The position numbers and the translations under genes were made by a program. Shown one piece after another: positions 30,003-30,752 of a DNA stretch of 30,752 nt; within the stretch, counting starts at the first letter, position 1; every line of letters starts with the position of its first letter. A model generated the notes under the pieces. That model saw only the letters and a list, made by a program, of their open reading frames with translations, had not been told where the DNA came from and did no database searches. The stretch is from a virus: positions 1 to 30,752 of IMG/VR virus record IMGVR_UViG_3300043313_000581; one strand, given 5' to 3'.

Positions 30003-30350
30003 ATGGACACTGAAGCGGCGGCCCTAGCTTACAAGCGCTGGGCGAAGGCGAAACGGACCACTAAAACCTGCCCGTTCTGCGGGCAGGCATATCGCGGCGT
30101 CAAGGAGCAGGTGTACTGCACACCAGCTCACCAGCAAGGGGCGGCCAACCGCAGGCACAGGGAGAAACGTCGAGCTGGAGCGCTACCAGGCAAGCCCGAT
30201 CCGCTGCCGGTCGTCCCCATCGACGAGCGCCGTGCCGTCCTGGTCGCCAACGCGCTCGACCAGGCCGAGCGCGCCCGAGCCAGGGGCGACGATGCGGGCG
30301 CAGCGATATTCGAGCGGGTCGCGGCCGAGGCAGCACGTGCCGAGGCGTAA
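30003..30350 (+). CDS. Zinc-binding hypothetical protein, 115 aa (leaderless start)
   Basis: ATG at 30003, directly downstream of a -10 box. The N-terminal part has a zinc-knuckle-like segment (TCPFCGQAYRGVKEQVYC, then TPAHQQGAANRRHREKRR). It matches the small phage/mobile-element zinc proteins of the CxxC...YCSxxC type, but the last Cys is replaced by His (CTPAH). The C-terminal half is an Ala/Arg/Glu helix (VLVANALDQAERARARGDD). It may bind nucleic acid through the zinc and basic segment. It opens a rightward operon. Confidence 0.7.
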   Translation: MDTEAAALAYKRWAKAKRTTKTCPFCGQAYRGVKEQVYCTPAHQQGAANRRHREKRRAGALPGKPDPLPVVPIDERRAVLVANALDQAERARARGDDAGAAIFERVAAEAARAEA

Positions 30351-30358
30351 CGTAGAAT
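30351..30358 (+). promoter_or_regulatory. -10-like CGTAGAAT box (second copy)
   Basis: The same octamer as at 12333-12340, here directly after the TAA at 30348-30350. TAGAAT is at 30353-30358. No -35 is visible. Expected start of transcription is about 30365, just before a leader hairpin. Confidence 0.45.
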
Positions 30359-30370
30359 AGCCACAGAGAT

Positions 30371-30401
30371 GCCCCCGCGCAGCCTGGACGCTGCCGAGGG
30401 C
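30371..30401 (+). promoter_or_regulatory. Leader hairpin with C.A mismatch (copy 4)
   Basis: GCCC-C-CG, a bulged C, and GCAGC pair with GCTGC-CG-A-GGGC, with a 6-base loop. The C.A mismatch is at 30375/30397. An AGGAG and the GTG at 30429 follow 16-28 bases downstream. The arrangement box, hairpin, SD, start is the same as for the secreted-protein gene at 12402. Confidence 0.6.
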
Positions 30402-30428
30402 GTGGCCGAACTGGATAGGAGTCCGACA

Positions 30429-30650
30429 GTGAGCAGTCTACCCGAGCAGTCGATGCCGCCGACCGCGCCCGTGAGACAGGGCCGCCGCCCGCTAGTCTCC
30501 GACTATCTCACAGAGGCCGAGATGGACCGACTGGCGGCGACTCTCTACAGCCTTCTGGTCGGGCGCGTGGACAAACTGCGCAAGCAGGGCCTGAACGACG
30601 AGGAGATCACGTCCCTCTTCGCGGCGGAAGCCGCCGAGGCCGAGTCGTGA
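30429..30650 (+). CDS. Hypothetical protein, 73 aa
   Basis: GTG at 30429 with AGGAG nine bases upstream; an in-frame ATG at 30369 would lie at the base of the leader hairpin with no ribosome binding site. The protein has a Pro-rich start then VSDYLTEAEMDRLAATLYSLLVGRVDKLRKQG and NDEEITSLFAAEA, two amphipathic helices. No family is recognised. The stop overlaps the next GTG. Confidence 0.65.
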   Translation: MSSLPEQSMPPTAPVRQGRRPLVSDYLTEAEMDRLAATLYSLLVGRVDKLRKQGLNDEEITSLFAAEAAEAES

Positions 30651-30752
30651 GCGCGCAGCGCCCCGAGTTGAGCCAGGAGGCGCGGATGGCGATGTGGCGC
30701 GACCTCTGGCGCTATCTGCTGAAGCTGCCCGACGGCGACGTGCCCATGCGCG
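30647..30752 (+). CDS. Start of an unidentified gene, truncated by window end
   Basis: An open frame begins at GTG 30647 (GTGA overlap) or at ATG 30686, which is preceded by AGGAGG at close spacing. The visible residues (EARMAMWRDLWRYLLKLPDGDVPMR from the shared frame, split by the end of the window) are too few to name a family. The gene continues beyond the right edge. Confidence 0.5.
   Translation, partial: MSAQRPELSQEARMAMWRDLWRYLLKLPDGDVPMR

Noticed and set aside
1-30752. tRNA genes, integrase, att sites, insertion sequences
   Set aside because: No cloverleaf-type sequence, recombinase motif or terminal repeat was recognised by eye; absence is not proof.

Overview
The window is a GC-rich stretch of a tailed-phage (siphovirus-type) genome, either a phage contig or a prophage without its integration genes. 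It runs from the 3' end of a replication-initiator-like gene, through accessory genes, into an almost complete packaging, head, tail and lysis module on the + strand. A small minus-strand cluster and the start of a new rightward early operon follow. No tRNA, rRNA, integrase, transposase or CRISPR array is visible. The host cannot be fixed from sequence alone. High GC, GTG starts, leaderless-looking expression and an actinobacterial-style secreted protein fit a high-GC Gram-positive-type host (Actinomycetota) or Chloroflexota/Thermomicrobiales.

Layout. 1-432: end of a replication protein with a DnaA-N-like C-terminus; its coding sequence contains iteron-like repeats, an AT-rich palindrome and a perfect hairpin. 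450-2712: TcmP, an HNH nuclease domain lying in the -1 frame, and a DUF5131 (Gp37/Gp68) three-Cys protein. 2709-5428: tightly overlapping small genes, including a 3D/RlpA-like secreted protein, a VRR-NUC nuclease, an HTH protein and an XRE regulator. 5425-6004: a broken ParB-like/methyltransferase chimera. 6011-9734: small and large terminase and a portal fused to a MuF-like head protein. 9731-12332: small proteins, GT2 and GT4 glycosyltransferases, a zinc ribbon and a Com-like zinc finger. 12402-12881: a secreted protein with moron-like placement. 13021-15058: prohead protease, Pro-rich protein, major capsid. 15079-18176: connectors, tail completion, tail tube. 18208-18800: tail chaperones joined by a programmed -1 frameshift. 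18804-26498: tape measure (45-residue repeats and a lytic transglycosylase domain), minor tail proteins and fibres. 26495-27655: two-domain endolysin. 27684-29860: minus-strand small Cys-rich proteins and an OB-fold-like protein. 29861-30002: divergent promoter region. 30003-30752: new rightward genes.

Most + strand genes overlap by 1-4 bases (ATGA, GTGA or TGATG), so they probably form long, translationally coupled transcripts. The clearest non-coding signal is a recurring leader hairpin at four sites (12345-12375, 12970-13015, 30371-30401, and 29890-29918 on the minus strand). In every copy a single C.A mismatch sits next to CG/CG pairs, and three copies lie immediately after a -10-like box and ahead of a Shine-Dalgarno and start codon. 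In one copy the flanking pairs are swapped in a compensatory way.
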